Source: Hymenopus coronatus (Eukaryota > Arthropoda > Insecta > Mantodea > Hymenopodidae). Taken from it: a DNA stretch of 64,000 bases. The DNA is taken from assembly GCA_030762935.1 (NCBI GenBank), contig CM060897.1, forward strand, positions 106,730,176-106,794,175, in the 5' to 3' direction. A program made the position numbers and the translations under genes. The notes beneath the pieces were generated by a model that was not told where the DNA came from, did not search any database, and saw only the letters and a program-made list of their open reading frames with translations. This document shows positions 11,259 through 21,728 of this stretch, piece by piece (position 1 is the first letter of the stretch; every line of letters starts with the position of its first letter).

Positions 11259-11694
11259 AGGCTAGAGGCATAAAGAAAATAAGATTTATGAATTGAAAAA
11301 TTACTGTGCTCCAGGCTGTTAACTGCACGTATATACCATTTTAAGCGATTTTTAAAGACATTTTGTTAGGGCTAATATGTTCGCCAGAAGACTGGAAGCA
11401 TAAAGAAAAAACCGGTTCAAGAATCGAAAAATTCCGGTGATATTCTCTTGCTTCAGACGTTAACTGCACACGAATTTCATTTTAAGCAATATTTAAAAAA
11501 AAATATTGCTCAGGACTTATTTGGTCGCCAGAGGACTAGAACCTTAAAAATTCAAGATACAAGAATCGAAACATTCATGTTTTATTCTGGTCCTCCAGGC
11601 TGAAAACTGCAATATAACAATTTTAAGCGATTTTTAAACAACTTTTGTTCAGTGCTTGTTTGGTCGCCAGAGAACTAGAAGAATAAAAAGATCG

Positions 11695-11955
11695 ATAAAA
11701 TAAAATAGCACGATTATTAACAAAACAAAATAGATTATAAAATGTAAATTTAAACTCAAAGAACACTTGTAAATATGTAATAGTTAGAAAGTATGCTTAA
11801 CTTTGCCTAGATTCTAGTCCCCATTGCCATACAAGCAGCATTAAGTATTCTAAAAACTCGCCTGATATAATAGAAACGAACACTAAAAGAAAACTAAATC
11901 ATGTAATATTACTATGTAATAGATAATGTTGTACCACAATAAAGAAAAAAAAAAG
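11695..11955 (+). mobile_element. LINE 3' end (3' UTR and A-rich tail), 5'-truncated
   Basis: Co-linear with 41250-41510, the 3' end of the LINE at 39583-41510. Shared blocks include AATTTAAACTCAAAGAACAC, CATTAAGT(A/G)TTCTAAAAACTC, TGATATAATAGAAA(C/T)GAACAC and CATGTAATATTACTATGTAAT. It interrupts the 140-bp array, which continues after the A-rich tail. It carries no coding part, as expected for a severely 5'-truncated LINE copy. Confidence 0.88.
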
Positions 11956-12030
11956 TTCAAGAATCGAAAAATGTGCGTTATATTCTAGTGCGCCATGTTG
12001 TATACTGCTCATATATACCATTTGAAGCAG

Positions 12031-12518
12031 CTTTGAAGTAAGTTTTAAAGATTTTTAAGGCATTTTAACGAGATTTTATCCTGGTTTTAACGAGTTTTTT
12101 TAACGAGCTTCAACGAGGTATTTTAACCAGTTAATTTAACGATTTTTAACTCATTACGAACACTTTTAAAAACTCCTAAAAGCTCCTTACAAACTCGTCA
12201 AAAACTCCTTAAAATACCCTGCTTTAAAACTCCTTTTAAAGCTCCTTTAAAGATTCCTTAAAAAAACTCATTAAACCTTCTTCAAAGGTTGTTTAAAACG
12301 CGTAAGAATTCATTAAAATATATTAAAATATTCTTGAAAAGCTCCTTGATACTCTTTTAAACCCCTGTTAAAAACTCGTTAAAATCTTGTGAAGAAAACT
12401 CCTTAAAAATTCCTTAAATGTTCCATAAAAACTCCTTAACCTAATAAAATTGCCTTGAAAACTCCTTAAAAAGTCTTTAACATAAGAAGCTAGTTAAAAA
12501 CATCCCAAAATGCCTTTA

Positions 12519-12572
<54 letters not shown>

Positions 12573-13265
12573 ATTAAAAAGTCGTTAAAACTCGTTTAAA
12601 AGTTCGTTAAAACCAATTAAAAATCGTTAAAATTTCGCTAAAAACTCGTTAAAAACTCCTTAAAATCTCCATAAAAATTCCCTAAACATCTTGCTAAAAG
12701 AACTCGTTAAAAAAACTCAGTAAAGAATTTCTTAAAGATTAGTTACACACTCCTTAAAAAATTCATGAAATACACCTTAAAAGTACTTAAAAGAAGTCCT
12801 TAAAATCTATTAAAAATCCTTAAAACGCTGATTTAAAAGTTTGTTAAAATACTCGTTAACACCTCGTTAAAACTCCATAAAACTCGATAAAAAATTCTTA
12901 AAATACTCCATAACAAACTTCTTAAAAAGCACATTATAAAGCTTCCTAAAAACCCTTAAAACATTCCTTAAAACTGCGCTAAAAGCTCCTTAAAACACTC
13001 TAAAACTCCTTTTAAAATCTGCTTAAAAACTCCTTTAAAATGTACTTAAAATTCCCTAACGACTCCTTAAAATACTCCTTAAAACTCCACAAAAAGCCTT
13101 TAAACTCCTTAAAAAATTTATAAAAGCTAAGAAAAAAGCTGCTTAAACACTCCATAAGAGCTCGTTTAAAAACTACTCTAAAAACTTCTTAAAACGCTCT
13201 TTAAAATAATTGTGTAAAAAATTCCTCAATAAAGTCGTTAAAAAATTCGTTAAAAAGACTCGTTA
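12031..13265. repeat. Degenerate ~11-13-bp array (ACTCCTTAAAA / ACTCGTTAAAA)
   Basis: About 1.2 kb of loosely repeated short motif. From 12040 to about 12150 the motif reads TTTTAACGAG; from about 12160 on it appears as its reverse complement (ACTCGTTAAAA, ACTCCTTAAAA), so the array changes strand. Unit length varies, and it follows directly on the 140-bp array, whose units contain GATTTTTAAA. No coding potential. Confidence 0.85.
12526..12568 (+). repeat. Poly(A) tract, 43 nt
   Basis: An uninterrupted run of A inside the TTAAAA array, probably slippage expansion. Confidence 0.97.
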
Positions 13266-13285
13266 AATTAACTAGTGAGACGAAT

Positions 13286-14105
13286 TGTCGCCCAGCTGAA
13301 TGAGCACATAGCATATATGTTAATTACGTAGACCGCAAAAAATTAATTTCTAAGTATAAAATTGTGTAATTATTTGTGATAATGTACGTTGTAAGTTCAG
13401 AGAGACTGTTCCAGGAAAGCATTTTCTAACTTTAACCAGAGGTTTTCAAGCAACAATTCCAGATGTTTACAATAGCTGCTTTTGTGTATTGCAAGGGGAA
13501 AGATGTCTTTGAGTCAGTCACGGCTCGGAAAGAGGAAGTTGATGTGGCAGATATAGAGGGGAACCACGAGAAAATTTAGGTCAAAAATCACGTGTATGAC
13601 GTATTGACCAATTGAAAATAATTAAGTCACGTCCGAAGCGCACACCCAACCATTTTCGGCGCCAAAACGGGCCAATGAAATTGCACGTTGAGAGTTTTGC
13701 GCGTGAGTATAAATGTAGAGTGTTCGCCCAAAATTGTATGCACTGTTGAAATGTAACGTCACGCGGAACCTGCGTCGCTTAGAGTAAGAAATTCGCGTCA
13801 AATACTCTAAGTGTCCATAAATGTCCTGCACACAATAATAGTGATCACTGCCGCGTAAGAAACTTACGTGTTAACTCTCTCTTGCGAGAGAAATAACGGT
13901 GATAGAAACGCGCCAGGAACTATCTACGGGAATGCTCGTGAAAGGAAATAAAACTTTTGACTTAATGAAAGTGCCGATGGTTTTTGTGAGCTAAATTCCC
14001 ACACACTTCCCGAGATCTCCGTCGCTTAATACCTTATGCAAAATAAATATGTTTCAATTGCTCGCCGCTGGGTTAGATTAGCCGTGGCGCGCTCATGAAT
14101 TGTCA
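13286..14105 (+). promoter_or_regulatory. LTR- or promoter-like block with TATA box and poly(A) signal
   Basis: A less AT-rich, non-repetitive block. A TATAAAT box (13708-13714) lies in GAGTATAAATG, and an AATAAA signal (13947-13952) 240 bp downstream is followed by T-rich sequence. CpG-containing blocks (CGCGTGAG, GTCACGCGGAA, CGCGTCAAA) surround it. This order (promoter, then polyadenylation signal in a few hundred bases) is that of an LTR. The opening GAATTGTCGCCCAGCTG at 13282 is echoed at 14097 as GAATTGTCACCTCCAGCTG. No TG...CA ends with matching target duplications could be fixed and no second copy is in the window. A host promoter cannot be excluded. Confidence 0.35.
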
Positions 14106-14431
14106 CCTCCAGCTGTTTTTTTTTTTTTTAAACAGTACCAGAGTCTGATCAGGACTCCGGCGCTGTATCCCCGTTTTACATATACATATTTGTGAATTAA
14201 ATGATATATTAGGATCATTCATTCACAATCTTACAGTCCAGTACACATTACCTGACGGTTCATTTACAATGTATTACCTTTCAAACTATTTGTAGAAATA
14301 AATGATAGAATACACCTATTCCAGTACAGTACAGCTTATTATATGACGGAACATTTTTTAATATATTGCCTTTAAAATAATTTTTAGACTAAAATGTTAT
14401 CTCAAAATACACACACAACACATGCACACAC

Positions 14432-14890
14432 GGGCTGCGCCATGGCGGTGCAGGGGCGGGTTTTCTCCGGGTTCTCCGGTTTCCCCCGCCATCACATTCC
14501 ACCGGTGCTGCATCTTCATTCCATGTATCACCATTGTCATCGCCTGCGGTAAATAAAAAATGGCGCGCTATTTATGGACACTCTTTAACTACTGTGGTTC
14601 TCAGCGTCCCATTCTCAATTGGGCCTGAAAGACCGCTTAATTTTGCTCAGAGGCATCTCTATCAGGCCTTAGGTTCTTTTAGGTGCCGTAAATCTATGAC
14701 ACGGGACCAACGGCTTTACTTCCCTACCGAAGGAAGCCATGCTAAGCCACCGAAAAAATCCATCGTCCTCCGTCGGGTTTGAACCCGCGACCTTGGGTAT
14801 ATGAAGTTTACATGATAACCATTACACCACGGAAGGCGACTCGCAGTACCATGGTAGTAAAAGCGGATAATAAACACTATCAAAATAATA
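14432..14890 (+). mobile_element. SINE family 1, split by a nested SINE family 3
   Basis: The left part (about 14432-14550) carries GGCGGGTTTTCTCCGGGTTC, CCACCGGTGCTGC and ends in TCGCCTGCGGT. The right part (about 14845-14890) continues with ACCATGGTAGTAAAAGCGGATAATAAACACTATC. The family 3 element lies between. The tRNA head is missing. Confidence 0.85.
14551..14840 (-). mobile_element. SINE family 3, minus strand, inserted into SINE family 1
   Basis: On the minus strand it starts CGCCTTCCGTGGTGTAATGGTTA (A-box side) and has B-box GGGTTCAAACCCG. The body contains CTTCCTTCGGTAGGGAAG, CTAAGGCCTGATAGAGATGC and GACGCTGAGAACCACAGTAGT, and it ends ATAAATAGCGCGCCATTTTTTATTT. Its head resembles a valine-type tRNA. 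Related copies are at 26371 (plus) and 53135 (minus). Confidence 0.88.
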
Positions 14891-15137
14891 AGAAAAACAC
14901 ACACCGTCCAGTAAAGCTTATTGTCAGATAGAGCATTTTTAGAATGTACGCCATTTAAATTATTTATAGAATAAATAGTATCTAAGAATACTCACACGTA
15001 CACTCATACACACACACACTCACCAATGAGCACAAACACACAGTGCCGTAAGGCTTATTATCTGATGGAGCATTTTAGAATGTATTGCCTTTGAAACTAT
15101 TTGTAGAGATAAAGTATATCTTAGAATACCCACACAG

Positions 15138-15418
15138 CCCGCCTGTGTAGTGTTGTGGTAGCGTGTCTGCTTCACATTCAACATGCCGTGAGTTTGAATC
15201 GCGCTTAGGGTGAATTACCTGTGTAAGGGATTTTTTCGGGGATTTCCCTTATCCTGAGAAGACGAATGTCGATAACTATAAGTTCCATAGTCTCCAAGAT
15301 CATTTGAGCACTATTTCACCGATTTTATGATCCGATGGGACATTCCAGGTTAAACGACGTTAAGTTAATGATTATAATATATGAATATTATTAATAATAA
15401 CAATAATAATAATAATGA
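15138..15418 (+). mobile_element. SINE family 2 with AAT-rich tail
   Basis: Co-linear with 8301-8540: CCCGCCTGTGTAGTGTTGTGG, GAGTTTGAATCGC B-box, TTTTTTCGGGGATTTCCCTT, GAAGACGAATGTCGATAACT and GACGTTAAGTTAATGATT. The tail is a run of AAT-type triplets (about 15385-15418). The B-box is decayed. Confidence 0.88.
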
Positions 15419-15419
15419 T

Positions 15420-17254
15420 GCATTAACTTTGCACAGCTCAGCAACACAGAAAAATCAGGAAGTCCGTTCACAACACCATTTTAGGAATACTCAGCAATGA
15501 ACTCCATATTAAAGGAAACTGATCATTAACAGAGCTCTGTGAGAAGTCCTTAGTTACAGGGTCAAGCGAGGTAAGTTTTATTTGCAAAAATGTCAAGGTT
15601 TAGGCAAAACAACACAAAAGCTCTCTAGAAGCTTGGAGAAAAAGACAGCATAGGAAAGTTTGGCTGAGTTCATGCATAAGATACACATGTAGTTTCATTA
15701 TGCATTAACACTATGTTTATAAGTACCTTGCTCACCTCTCGACCATGTAGGTAGTCACCAAATTATTGATATTACTGTTATAAAATATGACATATATATT
15801 CATACAAAGATTCACCCTCCAAGAATCTTTCTCTTTCTCTTACCTTTACTGATCTAATTAAACATGTATTCCAAATTACAGAACTGGCAGGAAATAAAAC
15901 CAATATTATGAGCTTCCAATGATTGCAACACTTTAAGTTATCTTACATGACTTATCATCACGACTGAAAGTTTGAAATTCCAAACCACTAATGATAACTT
16001 TTTTGAAATATATACCACAGATGTTATATAATTCAAATAAGTTATAGCACAAATTTCAACCATTTTGCTCTAATGGTTTGGATGTTATGGTGAAATCTTT
16101 TTATGTTTTGTCACATGACTAAAAAGCTCTTCCAACAAAGAATTTAAAATGTTGGTACAATATTTTAACCTTAAGTTCACAATAGATCTCTTTTTGAAAT
16201 TGCCCTAGGTTTCTCTGTATGTGTTTTAGTTTAGACCCCATTTTTTTTTTTTTAAATAATGAATGTGCTTCCTTTTTTTTTTAGTCATAAAATTTTAATG
16301 TTTATGTTTGAAAATTGAAAACATATGCTTAAATACATCTGACAATAAAACCTGAGGCAATTCCTATCTACTGTATCTCTATGAACATGTACAGCAAATG
16401 TTATTTGTTACTCTGCAATGATCATTTTGCAGGAAGAACAATATTGAAAATATCAACAGTGAGAAAACAAGGCAAGACTTGAATGCATGGCTCACATTAA
16501 AATCCACCAGTTTGATAATTTAGACCCTCAGCTTTCCCCTTTCTCTCCTGTGTTGCTGCATTTTCTGTCCTTTTCTTCTTGCATTAATGCTTTTCTTCTC
16601 CACAACAATTTTACTTTGCTGATGCAAATGAGGTCTCGTTGAACTGAAGTTTTTCTTACCGTGTCAAGTACATTTCACCTCTAATGCTTTGCTGTAGCTC
16701 CAGTTAAGCCATTTAAATTTTTTTTTTTTTTTAATTTTTTCATGAAGTTTCAGTCATACATACCCTTAATGCATTTTTCTTACCTCTGTGTGCTAAGTTT
16801 GTTTAGGAGTTTGATTATGTGAGTGTCCAAATGTAATTAAGCTGTCAGACAGGAATGTGTAATTTTTTCATTTATTCCAAAATCGAATAAAACTGGATTA
16901 TTGCTGTGTAATTGACTATATGTCTAAGCATAACAATGGATGAGGTGTTTCAATCCATGTATTCCAAGCGACAATATACCTACTAGAAAATAAACTTAAT
17001 TATATTAACATGACTTTCTCTGTTTTGTAGCAAACTATGCTTACAAAAGATTACTCTTCTATCTCGCATCTCATGTTTAACAATGTCATCACTAATGATA
17101 AAGGTTGTACTATTTAGTTCTGTACCTAGTGGAAAAGCAATAAAAAAATGTGCATATAGACTAGGCTAAAAAAAAATCAATTCCTTTAACAGCTTGTTGC
17201 TATTACTGTGTGATTGAAATTCGGTTCTTCTTGAATGAACAGAAGTGAAACAAA
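15420..17254. other. AT-rich spacer, nothing recognised
   Basis: About 1.8 kb without a convincing reading frame, inverted repeat or match to other parts of the window. Short T-rich runs at about 16240 and 16720. Confidence 0.5.
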
Positions 17255-17640
17255 GGAAAACGAATGACTGTGTAGGAAAGGTTTTTGTATTTTAAAATTG
17301 AAACCATAACAAGGAATATCTCATTTTTTATGTAGTAAGTTTTTCCTATTCTTTCGGTTTACTGGTTTTTCAAAAGACACCCAGTATGAAGAGTTCTTCA
17401 GAAGATGTTACCAGTAAGTTTAACATATACGTCTTATTAGGTAATGCAAATATCTTCAATATACAGTATTTTAGACCAAATATTTGGAGAAATTTTTTAA
17501 AAAACAAAAGCTTTCGAAAATTGTACCATTTAAAGGATGATTTGGTCTGGTGGATATTTTTTGTTTAACTCTGACAACATTCTGTATAACAGCTAGCGAG
17601 AGTCAGGTAAAGAGAATACATCAGATTTTTCAAGTGTTAT
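17255..17640 (-). mobile_element. Highly diverged R1 repeat copy
   Basis: In the minus orientation the order of R1 landmarks is kept: GAAACC...GGAATATCTC (17305), GAAGAGTTCTTCAGAAGATGTTACCA (17388) like AAAGAGGTCTTTAGAGGCTATTCCCA of the 63.9-kb copy, and GCTTTCGAAAATTGTACCATTTAAAGGATGATTTGG (17512) like the 1107-1140 block. A plus-oriented R1 3'-end-like piece (AACAGCTAGCGAGAGTCAGGTAAAGAGAATACATCAGATTTTT) follows at 17590. Confidence 0.5.
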
Positions 17641-17939
17641 AAGCATGTTACATTTACTATTCAGTTAAAGTCTGTATAGCTGTTATTAAGAATCCATTCA
17701 TGTTCTGGCTGTTTCATCCCCACAGGTGTAATGCAAGAGGTTTTTATGATGCAGAAAGAGTTGTTATACTTGCTTTCAAAAAGTTAAATAACTTCTTGAG
17801 TTTATGTCAAACAAATTTCTAGTAGCTGATCGTTCTGACCAATTCACACTAGTTCCTATTTTGTTTAATGTTCTAAACCTGCTAGTGTTTCTAGCTATAG
17901 AATGAAAACTGATGAATTATAAAAAGAGAATTTAGCATC

Positions 17940-18385
17940 ATTCTTATTCACAGCATACAAAAAGGAAAGATTAGCGTGATAATATTGTGTGAAACTAAAG
18001 AATATAATGAAATGGAATATGAGAGAAATAAAGCGGATAAGCAGCAAGTGAAAACAAATGAAGCTTACAAAGAATCTGCTAGAAAGAATATGAAGCTATG
18101 AGAAATGAAAAATACAAGTTATTTGAGAGAGAAGAAACAAAAGAATATGTGACAAGCTAGGGAAGCATAAGCTTACAAAGAATCTGAGAGGATAAAGAAG
18201 GAACATACAGCAGATTAGGAACATGAAACTGACAAAGAAAGAAATAGAAAAAATATGCAGCACATTAGGCAAAAAGAAAATTACAAAGAATCTGAAAGGC
18301 AAAGAAATACAATACATAAGCAGAATTCTAGGGAAGATAGAGATTATAAAGAATCTCAGAGTGAGAGGAACAAAGAACATAGCAA
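17940..18385 (+). pseudogene. Relic encoding K/E/R-rich tandem repeats (function unknown)
   Basis: The plus strand repeats the block GCTTACAAAGAATCTGAGAGG (copies near 18059, 18169, 18279, 18347, plus weaker ones). It encodes AYKESER followed by short charged segments, as in KENYKESERQRN and DRDYKESQSERN, with a few stops. Such REKER-type repeats occur in the N-terminal part of some Helitron-encoded and other repeat-encoded proteins of arthropods. No Rep or helicase motif is present, so the parent protein is not identified. Confidence 0.45.
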
Positions 18386-18492
18386 CAGGCTAGAAATCGG
18401 GAGATCCATGGTTCAAATCCCATGACATTCAATTTTCAGTCTGACACTGCCTTTCAGCTGCTGTCCTACACAGGGCTTGTGTAAAAAAAACA
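18386..18492 (+). mobile_element. tRNA-like SINE fragment
   Basis: GGGAGATCCATGGTTCAAATCCCATG contains a good polymerase III B-box (GGTTCAAATCCC) in a tRNA-arm-like palindrome, followed by non-tRNA sequence ending in an A-rich run near 18485. No A-box upstream, so it is 5'-truncated or decayed. Family differs from SINEs 1-3. Confidence 0.4.
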
Positions 18493-19115
18493 AGTTAATT
18501 AACATATAAAATAAGTTAGTGCAAATTTATGACAGTTTGCCTATTTAAAATTGAATTCTGTTCAATCCAGAAAAAATATACACAAGTATGATTGCTTATG
18601 TGCATGAAAGTCTCTTTTTAGCCTTCTGTTATTAAATTGAACACAAATCTGATTAAACGAAAAGAAGGTAACAATAATTTCGAAGAGTTTCTTGAAGGAA
18701 TAAATGAATAACCTTCTTTATTCAGGTGTAATACTGTAAAAATTACACAATAAAACTGCAAATTCTGAAAATAGTCACAAGCTGTAGTATAAAATTTGTG
18801 GCTATACCAGAATGTACCAACAAGCCTTCTCCTTTAGAGACACAATTATGGAACCCTTATACATGCTTAATGCAACCCTTTAAAAGCCTTCATGCTTAAT
18901 CCACAATTAGGAGTAAAGGTTTTGGCCATGTATACTCCAATTGATTACAATGAGTGCCTACATATTTTACCTAGATTTTTCAATAATATGGCAACACTGC
19001 AGCTGCAGTTCATATTTTATATAAGTCATGTATGAGACAATTAGACCAGGAGTTGTCTGTGATTGTTAATGTTACTGCTTTCTTGTAAGTAGAATGGACA
19101 TAAGAGAGACACTAG
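18493..19115. other. AT-rich spacer, nothing recognised
   Basis: No coding similarity or repeat structure seen. Confidence 0.45.
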
Positions 19116-19368
19116 GCTTAATCAATAGTCAATCATTTAAAAGCTATGTGAAACAATGAACTACGAGAGGAAATAACTAATAACCAAGCTCGGTCATGCA
19201 AAGAAGTAAGAACACAGTTGTGCTAAAGGAAAGAATGGAAAAAATGTAATGACCAAGTTCAGCTATGGGCGAAAGTATGTAAACAATCAAATCAGCTAAT
19301 GGAGGAAAGAAGAAGTCACTTATCATCAAGTTTAGCTATGCAAAGAAATAAGTAATAACTAAGCTTAA

Positions 19369-19386
19369 GGGGAGTTGGTTGTTATC
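19369..19386 (+). repeat. Left terminal inverted repeat of the Kolobok-like element
   Basis: GGGGAGTTGGTTGTTATC, preceded by TTAA. Pairs with the right end with one mismatch. Confidence 0.9.
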
Positions 19387-19976
19387 GCATTCTAAAAGTT
19401 AGGGAAAATTGTATATGTTCAAGAAGCCATAAATCAGATGTTATCAGTCAGATCTTTTTCAAATTTTTTGTGCTGTGTTAGTAAATTCTTGAGTTTAAAA
19501 TAAGCCTATAGGGGCTGTTGTATTACTCACTATTTGCTATAAAATGACTTTTAAAGATGCAATAGATATTTTAGTTTTGTCATTGTTTATCTTGATATAT
19601 GTACCCTTTATTCCAGTTTTATTGCTTAGATTTCTGTGAAACTTTGGGAATTTACTAAAAAGGGATACCTAAACCTACCCTACCACAATTATTGAAATAT
19701 ATTCAGTATTACTGGGTAAAGTTGCATAAAAACTTTATTACTAAAAAAAACCAATTTATTTTTACCATGAAAAATACAGCAATTTCCTCAAATTCCTAAG
19801 TAATTCTATAATACTGGCAAGGGAGTTTTATCATACATTCATACAGTAATCCTGAAAGTTTCAGGCTGTTAGCTTGAATGGTTTGAGAGGAAATGGTACA
19901 AGAAGTGTAAAAAATGTGATTTTTCAGGAGAGCAAAAAGAAAATAGCATACATTCTCTAACCTTACTTTTTTAATT

Positions 19977-21728
19977 TTAGAATGCTCCAGGACTGTAACT
20001 GTCTCCCTCCTGGGCTTCCTTATCTTCTCTCTTCCTTTTTAGCCCTCTCTTCTTCACTCTGGCTTCTTTGGACATCTCCTCCATAGCTTTATCAGCCTTA
20101 GCAACACGGTCCAGGTCTAATGCTCGCAGTGCTTTCTTCATGTTTTCTCCTGGTTCAATGTCCATTGCTTTCATTACATGGATTCTCTTGTAGCACCCAT
20201 CATTAAAACATATTACTGAGTCGAAAACACCAATTTTAATTGTTTTTGCTCCAACAAATACATTTTTTGGTATCCTTTGCCAGATGCAGCTGTTGAAAGA
20301 CTCGTTCTGGTTTTGAGTCTTGCCATGTAGACATTTTCTTAGTAGTTCTTCATCTGAAAGCTTCCTGTAAATGGGCTTGATTTTTTCAATCACAGCATTT
20401 GGCAAGGAATGTTTATGTACATATTCAGCTCCAGTTATAAGTGATCGCTGATAACCACACCATGATTCAACTCCTGGTGGACAGAGACCATGGGAAGGGT
20501 TCTCATCAGTAGAGCATTTGTGAAAAAAAGAAGCCCATACAGCTTTCTGCATTTCTTTTAGATTATTGCAATTATTTCTAATTGCCATTCCATAGTAGTT
20601 TTGTAACTGATCAATTTCTGATTTGGTAAGCCGACCTCGTCCACCAATTGGCTTACCATCATCTAATTTCTGCCCTTTCAAAGATTTGCATAATTCCAGT
20701 AGAAATCGACCCATTCTCTTTTGAACATGGCCTACACATTCAATTTTGGTAACTTCCACTTCACTACCATAGGGCTTTGCCTTAGACACTGCATGATACC
20801 CCTTGGAATCACCATCACCCAAATATTGCACATAGCGCAGGCCTCTGGTAAGCTCAGATCTTGAGCAAATTTCAACTGCACCTGCAACCTCCATCCCTCC
20901 ACTGTAGCCATCAAAATTTTTGAGGCAGGCATGGTCATTATTCCTAGTGCATCCTGCACAGTACTTGCTATATGTTGCTACATCTAGCACTTTTCCTGTG
21001 AGCAGCGAGGTTCCAGTCACAACACCATGCAGTGATGAGAAACCTCTCTTCTGCCATGATCCATCTATGACAATTGTTGTGTCAGGACTACCTTCTAATT
21101 CCTTGACTTCTTTAGCAGCATTCCACATTGAACCCTCAGCAACCTCTTTTACACTGTCATATATAGCTTTGTTATACACATCAAATTTACTGGCAGGTGG
21201 TGGTAGGTCCATAAGAGCACAAAAGGTACGAGCTGCCAGTTTACCTTTTCCAATACACCTCATGGCATAAGCAAATCTAAGATTTACAGAGGAGACTTTT
21301 CTTGTATTTACTGGTGATGTCATTGTATAATTGCTGTGGTTACAATATTTACATTCTAACTTTAGTTTAGTTGACAAACCTCTTCTGCTTCGCTGTTCCT
21401 CAGTTATTTGTACACTATTTACAGCATTACAACTTGAACAAGAAACACTTTTGTTTATAAATAAAGATAATATGGACAAGTCAATAATTATATTTACACT
21501 ATTTGTAGCACTTGAAGCTGGCATATCATTAACATCATCACTAACATTGAATAAATCAGACAGCTTCTTTCTTGAGGCACTTGAACTTGCAGGGGATTGG
21601 AGGTTAGGTGAAGATGTGCCACCTTTTACTGTAATGTTGTTCAGCTTCTTGTGTTGGTTACCTCTAAATTTACGTTTACGATTGAATGAGGTATTTCTTC
21701 CCATATTTAAATTTGAAAATATACTCAA
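19977..21728 (-). CDS. Mutator-like/Kolobok transposase, intact
   Basis: A single 583-residue frame; a DDE transposase of the type often annotated as Mutator-like transposase in arthropods, expected to excise and insert its own element in the nucleus. A basic N-terminus (RNTSFNRKRKFRGNQHKK, residues 11-28) looks like a nuclear localisation or DNA-binding segment. A zinc-ribbon-like C97xxC100...C126xxC129 follows. The catalytic core has D222 in IDGSWQKRG, D305/D307 in YLGDGDSKGY, C331xxH334 and E476 in NQNESFNS, so all three acidic positions are present. A basic tail (KKRGLKRKRE) ends the protein. The start at 21728 is the first Met; residue 9 (MGRNTSF) is a likely alternative, as family members often begin near that motif. 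Stop TAA at 19977-19979. No frameshift or internal stop, in contrast to every neighbour, so recent arrival is likely. Confidence 0.9.
   Translation of the reverse strand: MSIFSNLNMGRNTSFNRKRKFRGNQHKKLNNITVKGGTSSPNLQSPASSSASRKKLSDLFNVSDDVNDMPASSATNSVNIIIDLSILSLFINKSVSCSSCNAVNSVQITEEQRSRRGLSTKLKLECKYCNHSNYTMTSPVNTRKVSSVNLRFAYAMRCIGKGKLAARTFCALMDLPPPASKFDVYNKAIYDSVKEVAEGSMWNAAKEVKELEGSPDTTIVIDGSWQKRGFSSLHGVVTGTSLLTGKVLDVATYSKYCAGCTRNNDHACLKNFDGYSGGMEVAGAVEICSRSELTRGLRYVQYLGDGDSKGYHAVSKAKPYGSEVEVTKIECVGHVQKRMGRFLLELCKSLKGQKLDDGKPIGGRGRLTKSEIDQLQNYYGMAIRNNCNNLKEMQKAVWASFFHKCSTDENPSHGLCPPGVESWCGYQRSLITGAEYVHKHSLPNAVIEKIKPIYRKLSDEELLRKCLHGKTQNQNESFNSCIWQRIPKNVFVGAKTIKIGVFDSVICFNDGCYKRIHVMKAMDIEPGENMKKALRALDLDRVAKADKAMEEMSKEARVKKRGLKRKREDKEAQEGDSYSPGAF

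Larger units (their letters stand above)
7440..12030 (+). repeat. Diverged ~140-bp tandem array (about 28-30 units)
   Basis: Each unit carries the landmarks GGGCTTATTTGGTCGCCAGA, AGACTAGAAGCAT, ATCAAGGTTCAAGAATCG, TTATTCTGGTGCTCCAG, CTGTAAACTGCACGTATATA and CATTTTAAGCGATTTTTAAA. Successive copies are spaced about 135-147 bp. Units are roughly 75-90% alike by eye, so the array is old. It is interrupted by a SINE family 2 (8301-8540), a SINE family 1 fragment (11187-11258) and a LINE 3' end (about 11695-11955), after which the last partial unit resumes. Short open frames inside it are accidental. Confidence 0.93.
14190..15135 (+). repeat. Short tandem array (~100-140-bp units, 4 seen) split by SINEs
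   Basis: Units share CAGTA(C/A)AGCTTATT, ATATGACGGAACATTTTT or ATCTGATGGAGCATTTT, AATGTATTGCCTTT, ACTATTTGTAGA, AATAAATGAT or similar, and a CACACA-rich linker. Copies start near 14225, 14325, 14905 and 15045. The gap between the second and third is filled by nested SINEs. Confidence 0.75.

Noticed and set aside
7440..12030. CRISPR-like array
   Set aside because: Repeats are contiguous, ~140 bp and diverged, with no repeat-spacer pattern; the sequence is eukaryotic.
17386..17568. 60-codon plus-strand frame
   Set aside because: Lies within a diverged R1 copy and aligns with its non-coding sequence.
18096..18380. 94-codon minus-strand hydrophobic frame
   Set aside because: Antisense of the K/E/R repeat relic.
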